Assembly: GCA_963837445.1 (NCBI GenBank)
Contig: CAWINK010000021.1
Span: 62,001-126,000, forward strand
DNA length: 64,000 bases
Direction: 5' to 3'
Origin: JACVRW01 sp963837445
GTDB taxonomy: Bacteria; Actinomycetota; Thermoleophilia; Solirubrobacterales; Thermoleophilaceae
Shown piece by piece: positions 8,090-14,935 of this stretch. The notes below the pieces were generated by a model. That model was given only the letters and a program-made list of their open reading frames with translations, made no database searches and was not told the origin of the DNA. Each line of letters opens with the position of its first letter. Position 1 is the first letter of the stretch. A program made the position numbers and the translations under genes.

Positions 8090-8506
8090 GTGCCGAACGA
8101 GGACATCACGCCGGCGACCTTCCGGCAGCGCATCCACGGAAGCTTTCCCGGCGACCTCGGGATCGAGCTGGTGCGGATCGACGAGGACGAGGTGGAGGGC
8201 CGCCTCGAGGTGGACTCACGGCATCTCCACCCGGGCGGGTATGTGCACGGCGGGGTGTGGGTGGCGTTCGCGGACACGGTGGCGGCCTGGGGCACGTTCC
8301 GCCATCTCGACCCAGGCATGGACTTCACCACCTCGGAGCTGAAGGCCAACGTGTTCGCGGCGGCCCGGACCGGTGACGTGCTCACGGCCCTCGGGCGCCC
8401 CCTTCACGTGGGGCGCCGCACGCAGGTGTGGGAGGTGCGGATCCAGAAGGACGGCAAGAACGCGGCGTTCTTCACCTGCACCCAGATGACGCTTACGTCA
8501 GGCTGA
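8090..8506 (+). CDS. PaaI/YdiI-family hot-dog thioesterase
   Basis: Predicted 138-residue acyl-CoA thioesterase from the GTG at 8090, 11 bp after the JmjC-like gene. The signature LHPGGYVHGGVWVAFADTVA matches the H-G-G-x-x-x-x-x-D/E-type active loop of PaaI/YdiI thioesterases, followed by a beta-sheet with TTSELKANVFAAARTGD, where the S-E-L-K-x-N pattern is conserved. It would hydrolyse aromatic or medium-chain acyl-CoA. Longer upstream reading in this frame is a shadow of the JmjC gene. The 3' end overlaps the convergent coiled-coil gene by 9 bp. Confidence 0.8.
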   Translation: MPNEDITPATFRQRIHGSFPGDLGIELVRIDEDEVEGRLEVDSRHLHPGGYVHGGVWVAFADTVAAWGTFRHLDPGMDFTTSELKANVFAAARTGDVLTALGRPLHVGRRTQVWEVRIQKDGKNAAFFTCTQMTLTSG

Positions 8507-8944
8507 CGGCTCTCGGCGCAGGAACCTGCGCCAGCGCGAGCGGGCCGGCCTGGCGGCGAGTTGGCGCTCGGCCTCCGCGAGCTGCATCCAGCTCACCTGT
8601 GCCTGCTGCTCGGCCACAGTCAGTGCCTGGCGCAGCCGTTCGAGCTCCTCCGCCTGGGAAGCGGCGGCCGCCTCCGCCTGCTCCGCCCGGGCGTGGATCG
8701 CGGCGGCGGCCTTGCGCTCCCGCTTGAGCGTGGCGGCGAGCCGGCGGCGGGCCTCGCGCTCGGTCTCAAGCGCCTGCTCGAGCGATTCGACATGCCCCAC
8801 GAGGCGGCCGGACTCCGACGCTTGGCGCTCGAGCCGGCTCAGCAGGTCCGAGATGTCGGTGGCGGCGTCTCGATCTTCCGCGATCGGCACCTCCGCCAGC
8901 CTCGGCTGGGCTCCTTCGCGGCTGAAGCGTTGCTCACCGGGCAC
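8498..8944 (-). CDS. Small coiled-coil protein of unknown function
   Basis: Predicted 148-residue protein. Residues 30-130 are heptad-rich with long runs of Ala, Glu, Leu, Arg and Gln (for example LERLRQALTVAEQQAQ), a strong coiled-coil prediction. The C-terminus is basic (RSRWRRFLRREPSA). No enzymatic motif is visible and no family is recognised. It is convergent with the thioesterase, overlapping it by 9 bp. Biased composition can produce spurious frames in GC-rich DNA, but a clean ATG, GC3-typical codons and lack of a better frame on either strand support it. Confidence 0.55.
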   Translation of the reverse strand: MPGEQRFSREGAQPRLAEVPIAEDRDAATDISDLLSRLERQASESGRLVGHVESLEQALETEREARRRLAATLKRERKAAAAIHARAEQAEAAAASQAEELERLRQALTVAEQQAQVSWMQLAEAERQLAARPARSRWRRFLRREPSA

Positions 8945-8996
8945 GGACGACCTCCATCGGGGCGGCAGATAGTAGCCCCGGGTTCAGATGGTTGCG

Positions 8997-9347
8997 TTAC
9001 GCGCGCGCCAGCTGGCGCTGAATCACGTTCCCGATCAACTTCGTGACGGCCGCGTCACCGCTCACGCGCACGTGCCCGTGCTCGTACGCGTCCACCCAGT
9101 GCTTCAGGCGGCCCTCGGAGGCCAGCTCGTTGAAGTGCGAGCGTGAGACCGACACGTCCACGCGGGCGTCGCCGGCCGGGTCCTTGTCGATCTTCTTGTC
9201 AGGCAGCTCAACGCGCCAGATCGGCACGTCGCCGCGCGCGCGCAGCTCGAGCCTGATCACCAGCTTGAGCTGCCTCAGCGCGGGCAGCTCGTCCTGGAGG
9301 TGCTCGATCGCCTGCCTGATGAGGGTCTTCGTATCGCCGCTCGACAT
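8997..9347 (-). CDS. SCP2-like (sterol carrier) lipid-binding protein
   Basis: Predicted 116-residue protein. The second half, VDVSVSRSHFNELASEGR then HVRVSGDAAVTKLIGNVI, has the pattern of SCP2-type domains, in which a strand is followed by a helix and a 'G-x-V-x-x-x-G-D' turn before the last helix. Such domains bind acyl-CoA or lipids. Its ATG shares one base with the stop of the acyl-CoA dehydrogenase (TGATG), so the two are translated together, which supports a role in handling the dehydrogenase's acyl substrate. The family call is from pattern only. Confidence 0.55.
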   Translation of the reverse strand: MSSGDTKTLIRQAIEHLQDELPALRQLKLVIRLELRARGDVPIWRVELPDKKIDKDPAGDARVDVSVSRSHFNELASEGRLKHWVDAYEHGHVRVSGDAAVTKLIGNVIQRQLARA

Positions 9348-10549
9348 CAGATCTTGTTGCGCTCGAGCAGCTTCTTGCCGATCACCATACGCTGGATCTC
9401 GGAGGTGCCCTCGCCGATCAGGAGCAGCGGAGCGTCGCGGTAGAGCCGCTCGATCTCGTACTCCTTCGAGTAGCCGTAGCCGCCGTGGATCCGGAACGAC
9501 TCCTCCACGACCTCCTTGCCGGTCTCGGAGGCGAACAGCTTCGCCATGCCGGCCTCGAGGTCGGAGCGCTGCCCCGCGTCCTTCATGCGTGCCGCCTTCA
9601 TCGTGAGCAGCCGGGCGGCCTCGATCTTGGTGGCCATGTCGGCGAGCTTGAACTGGATCGCCTGGTGCTTCGCGATCGGCTTGCCGAACGTCTTGCGCTC
9701 CTGGGAGTAGCGCAGCGCCAGTTCCATCGCGCGCTGGGCGATGCCCACGCCGCGCGCGGCCACGTTCACGCGGCCGACCTCGAGCGCGTCCATCATCTGC
9801 CCGAAGCCCTTGCCGAGCCCAGCCTCCTCACCGCCGAGGATGCGCTCCGGCGGGCAGCGGTAGCCGTCGTAGACGAGCTCCGTGGACTCGACGCCCTTGT
9901 AGCCCATCTTCTTGATCTGCGGCGGGACCGTGAGGCCCTCGTTCTCGTGCGCTCCCGGCTCCTTCTCGGTGATGAAGCAGGTCATCCCCTTGTGGGGCGG
10001 GTCGGCGTTCGGGTCGCTCTTCATCAGCACGAACACCACGCCGGAGCGCAGCCCGTTCGTGACCCACATCTTCTGGCCGTTCAGCTCCCAGTCGCCGTCG
10101 TCGGTCTTCTTGGCGGTGGACTTGATGCCCTGGACGTCGGAGCCGACCTCCGGCTCGGACAGGGAGAAGGCGGCGCGGATCTCGCCCGTGGCCATCTTCG
10201 GCAGGAACTCCTGCTTCTGCTCGTCGGTCCCGAACTTCATCAGGAGGTACGAGCCGATGAAGTGGGTGTTCACGATGCCGGACACCGAGATCCAGCCGCG
10301 TGAGAGCTCCTCGACGATCATGGCGTAGGTGGTGAGGTCGAGCCCCATCCCACCGAACTCCTCGGGGATCGTCACGCCGAAGAGGCCGAGTTCCCGCATG
10401 TGCTCGACGAGCGCATCGGGGAACTTGTCCTCGTGATCGTGCTCCTCGGCGATCGGGAGAACCTCGTTGTCGACGAACTGACGGACCATCTCTGTGATGG
10501 CCTTCTGCTCGTCGGTCTTGTCGGTGTAAGGGCTGGTCGCCACTGCCAT
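9347..10549 (-). CDS. Acyl-CoA dehydrogenase
   Basis: Predicted 400-residue FAD flavoprotein that makes a trans-2,3 double bond in acyl-CoA. Visible hallmarks are the FAD/substrate strands AAFSLSEPEVGSD (signature 1) and WVTNG, the arginine-rich QERKTFGKPIAKHQAIQFKLADM helix (shown here in part), and the C-terminal signature IHGGYGYSKEYEIERLYRD with IGEGTSEIQ, whose Glu is the catalytic base. The length is typical of soluble short-to-medium chain enzymes. A perfect 22-bp palindrome (10566-10587) lies 17 bp upstream of the start codon, suggesting repression by a dimeric regulator. The SCP2-like gene follows in the same operon. Confidence 0.93.
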   Translation of the reverse strand: MAVATSPYTDKTDEQKAITEMVRQFVDNEVLPIAEEHDHEDKFPDALVEHMRELGLFGVTIPEEFGGMGLDLTTYAMIVEELSRGWISVSGIVNTHFIGSYLLMKFGTDEQKQEFLPKMATGEIRAAFSLSEPEVGSDVQGIKSTAKKTDDGDWELNGQKMWVTNGLRSGVVFVLMKSDPNADPPHKGMTCFITEKEPGAHENEGLTVPPQIKKMGYKGVESTELVYDGYRCPPERILGGEEAGLGKGFGQMMDALEVGRVNVAARGVGIAQRAMELALRYSQERKTFGKPIAKHQAIQFKLADMATKIEAARLLTMKAARMKDAGQRSDLEAGMAKLFASETGKEVVEESFRIHGGYGYSKEYEIERLYRDAPLLLIGEGTSEIQRMVIGKKLLERNKI

Positions 10550-10565
10550 TCAGGCTGCTCCGGTG

Positions 10566-10587
10566 TCGTTGACTCGCGAGTCAACGA
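10566..10587. promoter_or_regulatory. Perfect 22-bp palindrome, probable operator of the acyl-CoA dehydrogenase operon
   Basis: The half-site TCGTTGACTCG (10566-10576) is followed directly by its exact reverse complement CGAGTCAACGA (10577-10587), with no spacer. It sits 17-38 bp upstream of the acyl-CoA dehydrogenase start, where a repressor would cover the promoter or 5' leader. Length and full symmetry fit TetR-type regulators of fatty-acid genes, but no regulator gene is adjacent; the one TetR gene in the window is 4 kb away with a different repeat beside it. Confidence 0.6.
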
Positions 10588-10615
10588 AGGATACTGCGGG
10601 CGGAGCGCTCGGCCG

Positions 10616-11266
10616 TCAGGTCCCGCTTCGGACGCGGTACCTCACGTGCGTGACGCCGGTGGGCGACTCGATCACCCGGGTGAGCTCGAGCGCGCGCGGC
10701 GGGGCACCGTCGAACAGGCGCACACCGCCACCGAGGAGCACGGGCACCACGTGGAGCTGGATCTGGTCGAGAAGCCCCGCACGCAGATACTGCTGGGCCA
10801 CGTCCGCTCCCCCTGCCACGGCCACGTCGTCAGAGCCCGCCGCCGCCCGCGCCTGATCCAGTGCGGACTCGATCCCGTCGGTGACGAACGTGTAGGTCGT
10901 TCCCCCCTCCTTCGTGACCGGCTCGCGCGCGTGGTGTGTGAGGACGAAGACGGGGTGGTGGAACGGAGGGTCGTCGCCCCACCAGGCGTCCGCCTTCGGG
11001 TCATCCTCCCAGGGTCCCGCGCCCCCGCTGAACATGCGCCGGCCCATCACCGTGGCGCCCACGCCCGCGATCGCCTCGGCCATGACCTCGTTATCCACGC
11101 CTGCCTCGCCGCCCTCCATGCCGTGAGCCTCGCGCCACGCCTGCGCGCCGATCACCCACTCGTGAAGCTGCTCCCCGCCCCGGCCGAGCGGCTCCTCGAG
11201 GGTCTGGTTCGGTCCCGCGACGAAGCCATCGAGGGACATGGAGATGTCGAACTTGAGAAGTGTCAT
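10616..11266 (-). CDS. RibD C-terminal/dihydrofolate-reductase-like protein
   Basis: Predicted 216-residue NADPH-dependent reductase fold. It opens LLKFDISMSLDGFVAGPN, the standard start of YyaP/YwjB-type DHFR-like proteins, and shows ATVMGRRMFSGG, VFVLTH and the nucleotide-binding VAGGADVAQQYLRAGLLDQI. Members include stand-alone RibD C-terminal domain proteins of unknown substrate. It is monocistronic: the upstream 250 bp (11267-11522) holds only an inverted repeat, and the acyl-CoA dehydrogenase is transcribed on the same strand but behind its own palindrome. Confidence 0.82.
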   Translation of the reverse strand: MTLLKFDISMSLDGFVAGPNQTLEEPLGRGGEQLHEWVIGAQAWREAHGMEGGEAGVDNEVMAEAIAGVGATVMGRRMFSGGAGPWEDDPKADAWWGDDPPFHHPVFVLTHHAREPVTKEGGTTYTFVTDGIESALDQARAAAGSDDVAVAGGADVAQQYLRAGLLDQIQLHVVPVLLGGGVRLFDGAPPRALELTRVIESPTGVTHVRYRVRSGT

Positions 11267-11318
11267 GCGGTCCTAGACCTCCTGCCGGGGCCAGAATCAT
11301 CGCCCAACGGCTCGGCCA

Positions 11319-11436
11319 GGTCGACAACTCGCCACTCGAGCTCTCCCCGCGGGGGGTTCGGCGTCTTGTTGCGCTATTCGAGCGACAAGGTCACCAACCC
11401 CCCGTCAACTGAGGGGGTGTGGCGAGTTTGTCGACC
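11319..11436. repeat. Long-range inverted repeat enclosing a GC-rich stem-loop
   Basis: GGTCGACAACTCGCCAC (11319-11335) and GTGGCGAGTTTGTCGACC (11419-11436) are inverted copies, differing by one extra A/T. The 83 bases between include CCCCCC...GGGGG arms (around 11398-11417) and CCCCGCGGGGGG (around 11344-11355). The whole could fold as a branched cruciform or a structured RNA, or be a small MITE-like relic; no target-site duplication is evident at its edges. It lies in the gene-free stretch between the RibD-C gene and the NlpC gene. Nearby, GCGCCGTACGGCGC (11494-11507) is another perfect palindrome. Confidence 0.55.
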
Positions 11437-11522
11437 CGATCGAGCCCACCCATCGATGCCGTAGTTAGAGCGGCCGAAGGAGCCAAGTGGGTAGCGCCGT
11501 ACGGCGCCGCTAGGACAGCGGT

Positions 11523-12095
11523 CTAGTAGCCGCTGGGGTGGCGCGCCACGAAGGCGGACGAGGTGCGGAGCGTGCGGCTCCAGCGTGGGCCGGTGGAGGG
11601 GCCCGGGGCGTCCCGGTCGCGCATCGAGGTGTCGAAGCGGTAGCCGGCCACCACGACGTAGGCGTGGCCCCCGTGTGCATAGACGGTGATCCAGCGGCCC
11701 GGGCCGCGCTGGCCCCAGCGCATCAGCATTCCGCTCGGGAGAGGGGAGCGCAGGAAGCGGCCCCCGTGGAGCGCATAGGACACGGCGCCCGAGCAGTCAT
11801 AGCCGCGGTCGAGGCGGCCGCTGCTGTAAGTCGTGTGCCCCCCGCCGTAGACGTACGGCTTCTCGACAATGCGGTTCGCCGCCGTGATCACCCGCTTGAC
11901 GCGCCGGGGCGCCGAGGCCGGCGCCACGAGGCGGCCGTCCACGAGCGCGCCCTTCGCCGGCGGAGGCGGAGGCGGCACGAACGCGGCCCCGCCTGAGTTC
12001 GACGAGTTCTGGGCCCACGCGCTTGGCGCGAGGGCGAGCGCGCACGCAACTGAGAGCGCGACAACGAGCGGCTTTTTACGGAAGGCGGAAGACAT
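11523..12095 (-). CDS. Secreted NlpC/P60-type peptidoglycan endopeptidase
   Basis: Predicted 190-residue exported cysteine peptidase. Residues 1-28 form a signal peptide (basic N-end, hydrophobic core, AWAQ cleavage region), followed by a proline stretch (41-46) typical of wall-spanning linkers. The catalytic segment is YDCSGAVSYALH (Cys101) and the His is in YAHGGHAYVVVAG (His144), the normal order for NlpC/P60 domains. Such enzymes cut peptide cross-links in peptidoglycan. The gene lies directly behind a c-di-AMP riboswitch (12104-12236), the classical pairing in actinobacteria, where c-di-AMP turns off wall-hydrolase genes. The start is the only ATG following the aptamer. Confidence 0.85.
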   Translation of the reverse strand: MSSAFRKKPLVVALSVACALALAPSAWAQNSSNSGGAAFVPPPPPPAKGALVDGRLVAPASAPRRVKRVITAANRIVEKPYVYGGGHTTYSSGRLDRGYDCSGAVSYALHGGRFLRSPLPSGMLMRWGQRGPGRWITVYAHGGHAYVVVAGYRFDTSMRDRDAPGPSTGPRWSRTLRTSSAFVARHPSGY

Positions 12096-12103
12096 TCTCT
12101 TTC

Positions 12104-12236
12104 GAACGCCTACGGGGTTAGCTGACGGGCTCGCGCTGAAAGAGCTTGCGCGCCTTCTCTCGAAGGTTTGCCCCAGTGGCCGTGGCCACCAACAACCTGG
12201 TTCCCCCGTTCCGCGCTATCGCGGACTCGGCGTGAT
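12104..12236 (-). ncRNA. c-di-AMP riboswitch (ydaO/yuaA family) for the NlpC/P60 gene
   Basis: Read on the minus strand, the leader shows the full set of ydaO/yuaA marks in order: ACGCCGAGTCC near the 5' end, GGAACGGGGGAACCAGG, TGGGGCAAACC, and the 3' core GCCCGTCAGCTAACCCC followed by GTAGGCGT. ACGCC (12229-12233 on the plus strand complement) pairs with GGCGT at the 3' side to close P1. The NlpC/P60 start codon is 9 bases after the aptamer. In this family c-di-AMP binding lowers expression of downstream wall-remodelling or osmotic genes. Confidence 0.93.
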
Positions 12237-12289
12237 CGGTGAAGCTACCAGATGCCTCGGCAACAATCGCCGGTTGCTTTAGTGCGGTT

Positions 12290-14203
12290 TCACACGAGTT
12301 CGGCCTGCGGGCGCTGAGTCCTGCCAGTCCGCGGGGGGCGGCGGCCCTCGCCGCGGTCGACCCGAAGCAGCGACCACGAGATCATCGCTATCAGCGCGAG
12401 CGCGATCGCCAGCACGGTGAGGTACGCGATCAGGGTCAGAGCCGGGGAGACATCCTCCTTCTTCTCGCGCTGGAGGACCTCGACGTCCGGCTGGAAGGCG
12501 CGGGTGAAGTTCGCATTCGCGGGCACCTCCGGCGCCGGAATGGCCTCGTCCTTCGGCATGAACAGGGGCATCGAGACCAGGGCGTCGCCCTGCTGGATGC
12601 GGAGCGTCGACTTCCAGCCGCCGTAGACCGGAATCGGCTTGGTCGTCCGATAGACGCCCTCGCCGACCTTCTCGAGCGGGTCGATCACGCTGCCGCCGCC
12701 CTGCCAGCCCGTCACGTTCATGAACTCGGGCTGATCCGTGACCGCGTCGCGCGGCTCCAGGCGGATGGTGGCCGCCACCGTGCGCTCGCTGCCGCCGTCG
12801 ATGTCCCGCAGCGCGACCTGCGCGCGCTCCGGGCCATTGTCCGACATGGGCAACGCCCAGCCGATCACGGCCATCAGCACGAGGCCGCAGACCAGTGCCA
12901 CGCGGCGATCCGCCGACGCGAGCCGGCGCCCGTCCTCGCGGCTGATCAGCGCCCCGCTCCGGCCGACCAGCGAGCCGCCGATGAAACCGCCCACCACGCC
13001 CGCGGCAACCGCGGTGATGAAGCCGGCGATTGCGGCCTCGGGAAGCAGCGCGCCGTTCCACGGAATCGGCATCCAGATGTGCGACCAGGCCCACTCGGCC
13101 GCGAGCCCGACCGTCCCGATGAGCGCGCCGGCGATGGCGCCGTTCACCACAGGGCTGCGGCCATTCGCGCGAGCGAAGACAGCCTCCACGAGCAGGGCCT
13201 CGACGATGTAGAGCGGGAAGTGCGGTGTCGTCTGACCCCAGAATCCGCCCACCATGATCGCCAGGAACCCGCGGATCACCAGGTAGCCGGCCACCCCGAG
13301 CAGGGCACCGCCGCGGCCGAGGTAAAGGCGTGTGGTCACGAGGCCAATGCCGGCCGCGAGCATGATCAGGATCGGCTGGAAGACCTCGCGGAACTGCGGA
13401 ACGCCGAAGTCGAACTCGGCCTGGAAGGTCGAGAGCGCGACGAGGAAGCCGCCCACCAGCAGCGCGCGGCGGACGTGGTAGACCCACGAAGTGCCCTCGC
13501 GCTCGGGATCGCGCCCGATCGTCGTGATCGCCTCCCCCATCAGCACCATGCCGCCGAGCGTCGCGAGCGACGCGCCGCCGATCAGCATCAGGTGGGTCGG
13601 GCCCCAGAGCGTCACGTCCTGGCCGAACAGCCGGTGCCACATGTCGTCCAGCGGGAAGCCCATGAGCGCGAAGGCGCCGCAGGCGACCATCATCAGGCCG
13701 CCGACCGGGGCCCACCAGTCGCCGCCGAGGTGAACGGCGGTCTTCGCCGGACGCTCGGTGCCGGCCAGCGCGATCGACATCGCGCCGGCCACCAGCACTC
13801 CGTAGAGGCCGATCAGGATGAGGTAGTGGGCAGGATTGGCGAGCGGACCGGCGTCGCGGCCGTTGTCGATGTGGAGCGAGATGTCCCAGTACATGCCCAG
13901 AACCGCGGTCAGGAGCGAGATTCCGAGCAGCATCGAGGGGACCGACGCCCAGGCGGGAAGCCCGGTGTGGCGGTCCGCCCAGCTCGCGATATTCCCCAGC
14001 AGCTTGATCCGCCCGCTGCGATGGCCCGCGATCAGGTAGATCACGAGCGCCGTCGCAACAAGCGCGCCGGCCGTGGCGCCGATCGCCTCGCCGATCGCGG
14101 CCCCACCAGCGGGCTCCTCGCCGGTGGACTGCGCGAAGGCCGGAGCGGCGTGCGTGAGCACGACGCTGACAACGCTTCCTACGGCAATCCCCGCGCGGCG
14201 CAT
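12290..14203 (-). CDS. Polytopic membrane protein with duplicated Asp/His motif, unknown function
   Basis: Predicted 637-residue protein: a signal-like N-terminus (1-24), about ten membrane segments between residues 45 and 455, an extracytoplasmic domain of about 130 residues (455-585) and a last membrane helix (588-611) with a short basic tail. An internal repeat stands out: D107-x3-H111-x3-G115-x-D117-x6-P124-x-H126 and D186-x3-H190-x3-G194-x-D196-x5-P202-x-H204, which could form a membrane metal or haem site. The late domain with VGEGVYRTTKPIPVYGGW and LQREKKEDV resembles the periplasmic parts found beside FixH/YtkA-like proteins. I do not recognise the family. It is divergent from the TetR gene, 90 bp away, and may be its target. 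Confidence 0.75.
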   Translation of the reverse strand: MRRAGIAVGSVVSVVLTHAAPAFAQSTGEEPAGGAAIGEAIGATAGALVATALVIYLIAGHRSGRIKLLGNIASWADRHTGLPAWASVPSMLLGISLLTAVLGMYWDISLHIDNGRDAGPLANPAHYLILIGLYGVLVAGAMSIALAGTERPAKTAVHLGGDWWAPVGGLMMVACGAFALMGFPLDDMWHRLFGQDVTLWGPTHLMLIGGASLATLGGMVLMGEAITTIGRDPEREGTSWVYHVRRALLVGGFLVALSTFQAEFDFGVPQFREVFQPILIMLAAGIGLVTTRLYLGRGGALLGVAGYLVIRGFLAIMVGGFWGQTTPHFPLYIVEALLVEAVFARANGRSPVVNGAIAGALIGTVGLAAEWAWSHIWMPIPWNGALLPEAAIAGFITAVAAGVVGGFIGGSLVGRSGALISREDGRRLASADRRVALVCGLVLMAVIGWALPMSDNGPERAQVALRDIDGGSERTVAATIRLEPRDAVTDQPEFMNVTGWQGGGSVIDPLEKVGEGVYRTTKPIPVYGGWKSTLRIQQGDALVSMPLFMPKDEAIPAPEVPANANFTRAFQPDVEVLQREKKEDVSPALTLIAYLTVLAIALALIAMISWSLLRVDRGEGRRPPRTGRTQRPQAELV

Positions 14204-14271
14204 GTGCTTAGCTCCTCTGGTCGTTTGAAACAGCTTCGTATGGGTTAGTTCCCAGTTACCCCAGAAACCTA

Positions 14272-14285
14272 ACTGAACGGTCAGT
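14272..14285. promoter_or_regulatory. TetR-type operator candidate between divergent genes
   Basis: ACTGAACGGTCAGT is an inverted repeat with 5-bp arms ACTGA/TCAGT, 9 bp before the TetR start and 69 bp upstream of the divergent membrane-protein gene. This position and form fit autoregulation by the TetR protein together with control of the membrane protein. A second partial TCAGT follows immediately, so the footprint might be longer. Confidence 0.55.
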
Positions 14286-14293
14286 CAGTAGTT

Positions 14294-14935
14294 ATGAGCG
14301 CCCCACCGAGACGCCGTCTTACAGCTGAGGAGCGCCGCACAGGCATCCTCGACTCGGCACTGGCCGTGTTCTCGGAGAGCGGCTATCACTCGGCCTCCAT
14401 CGACGACATCGCACGCGAGGCGGGGGTCTCGAAGGCGCTCATATACGAGCATTTCGCCTCCAAGCAGGAGCTCTACGCCGATCTGATCGCCCGCAACGCC
14501 CGCGAGCTCACCCAGCGCATCGGCGCCGCGCTAGTGGGCGTGGAGCCCGAGTCCGGGGCCTCACGGCTCGCGATCGGATTGGATGCGTTCTTCGCGTTCG
14601 TCGAGGAGCGCCGGGACGCGTGGCGCATGCTGTTCAGGGACGTCGCCGACCCGGAGACGGCGACGGTTGTCAACCGGATGCTCGAGCAGGTGACCGCCGA
14701 GGTCACGGTGCTCATCTCGCAGGATCCGGGCGCCCGGGCGCTCGACAGCCCCGAGGACCGCCGGGCACTTCGGCTGCTGGCGGAGATGCTCGTGGGCGGC
14801 GCGCAGTCGATGGCGAACTGGTGGACGTCGAATCCCGAGGCACCTCGCGAGCAAATGGTCGCGATCGCCATGGACTTCGCATGGCTGGGGCTCGAGCGGC
14901 TGAGCCGCGGCGAGCGCTGGCCGCAGCCTGAATGA
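14294..14935 (+). CDS. TetR/AcrR-family transcriptional regulator
   Basis: Predicted 213-residue repressor. The N-terminal helix-turn-helix reads ILDSALAVFSESGYHSASIDDIAREAGVSKALIYEHF in spirit; the recognition helix is AGVSKALIYEHFASKQELY. The C-terminal part (residues 70-210) is helical, as for ligand-binding domains of this family. It is followed by an acyl-CoA synthetase with a 4-bp overlap, so its ligand is probably an acyl-CoA or fatty acid. An inverted repeat 9 bp upstream is the likely autoregulatory site. Confidence 0.93.
   Translation: MSAPPRRRLTAEERRTGILDSALAVFSESGYHSASIDDIAREAGVSKALIYEHFASKQELYADLIARNARELTQRIGAALVGVEPESGASRLAIGLDAFFAFVEERRDAWRMLFRDVADPETATVVNRMLEQVTAEVTVLISQDPGARALDSPEDRRALRLLAEMLVGGAQSMANWWTSNPEAPREQMVAIAMDFAWLGLERLSRGERWPQPE

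Noticed and set aside
11494..11507. GCGCCGTACGGCGC palindrome as terminator of the NlpC gene
   Set aside because: It lies past the NlpC stop on the right strand but has no T-run; kept only as a mention within the inverted-repeat entry.
12239..14248. Long plus-strand frame of 669 codons
   Set aside because: Antisense of the polytopic membrane gene; its translation is rich in Arg, Asp, His and Gln repeats with no domain, a common shadow in GC-rich DNA.
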